From JBBDWZ01 sp050732575 (GTDB lineage Bacteria > Gemmatimonadota > Gemmatimonadetes > Longimicrobiales > RSA9), in assembly GCA_050732575.1 (NCBI GenBank), contig JBOHRF010000057.1, positions 1 through 23,335 on the forward strand: a stretch of DNA of 23,335 nt, written 5' to 3'. Within the stretch, counting starts at the first letter, position 1; each line of letters starts with the position of its first letter. The translations under genes and the position numbers were made by a program. Below, in pieces: positions 23,179-23,335 of the stretch. The notes under the pieces were generated by a model. It searched no databases. It was not told the origin of the DNA and saw only the letters and a program-made list of their open reading frames with translations.

Positions 23179-23335
23179 GTGCATCGGCGTCACCCGTCGC
23201 GGCGCCAATTCCTGAAAGCCACGAGCGCTACCCTCGCCTGGCCCGCAGCGCTCAATGCTTGCGCCACCCGCATGCAGAACGCACAGGACCCATGGGCACA
23301 GGCGCATGCAGAATTCCTCATCCCAGCTGACCGCA
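23179..23335 (+). CDS. Start of a Tat-exported lipoprotein, cut by the window end
   Basis: 52 codons from the GTG at 23179 are visible, with GGAAGG seven bases upstream and only 3 bases after the regulator's stop. The protein begins MHRRHPSRRQFLKATSATLA. SRRQFLK is an exact twin-arginine motif, and PAALNAC places a lipobox cysteine at 28. The mature part starts ATRMQNAQDPWAQAHAEF. Too little remains to name a family. Cotranscription with the upstream membrane regulator makes it a possible partner or target. Confidence 0.7.
   Translation, partial: MHRRHPSRRQFLKATSATLAWPAALNACATRMQNAQDPWAQAHAEFLIPADR

Overview
The window is GC-rich, dense in genes and rich in exported proteins. The gene set is a membrane-anchored SARP/BTAD regulator with TolB-like and TPR domains, a giant Asp-box beta-propeller protein, an orphan MacB/FtsX-type permease without an ATPase, a TonB-dependent receptor with a carboxypeptidase-regulatory N-terminus, a DUF2911 protein, Tat-exported proteins and an Ig-rich metalloprotease lipoprotein. 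This combination best fits Gemmatimonadota, with Acidobacteriota the next guess. That placement is inferred from protein families; no rRNA, tRNA or other marker gene is present.

Layout. 1-580 holds the end of an astacin-type metalloprotease whose zinc-site coding is disrupted at the window edge. 581-824 is a spacer with perfect palindromes and a hairpin. 825-1580 (-) is a Tat-exported alpha/beta hydrolase. It is divergent from 1932-5093 (+), a secreted propeller protein of about 1050 residues. Between them lies a GCTCCC-type repeat hairpin. A 366-bp spacer with two matched 9-bp arrays in inverted orientation then leads to an orphan ABC-type permease (5459-7249, +). That gene converges on a 975-residue lipoprotein metalloprotease (7259-10186, -).

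A second repeat-rich divergent spacer (10187-10723) precedes a tight three-gene operon on the + strand: TonB-dependent receptor (10724-13036), Nramp-superfamily transporter lacking the usual metal-site motifs (13055-14548), and a DUF4249-like lipoprotein (14545-15453). I infer an envelope-spanning uptake system with unknown substrate; it is the best candidate here for an undescribed functional unit. Next come a DHH-family phosphoesterase (15641-17128, +) with an intrinsic terminator, and a minus-strand pair of alpha/beta hydrolase (17788-18885) and unknown small acidic protein (17236-17676). A secreted DUF2911 protein (19087-20223, +) converges on a small secreted protein that looks like a lone TonB-plug-type domain (20228-20740, -). 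Divergent from that is the SARP/TolB/TPR regulator (20860-23175, +), followed 3 bases later by the start of a Tat lipoprotein running off the end.

The most unusual non-coding signal is a family of intergenic structures built from short tandem units (6-9 bp) arranged as large inverted repeats: about 1696-1775, 5098-5444 and 10351-10640. The middle one has 15 units in each arm, in nested register. A second dispersed element shares an exact 18-base core (15501-15518 and 18912-18929), and in both places it is followed by a simple-sequence tract just upstream of a + strand gene.
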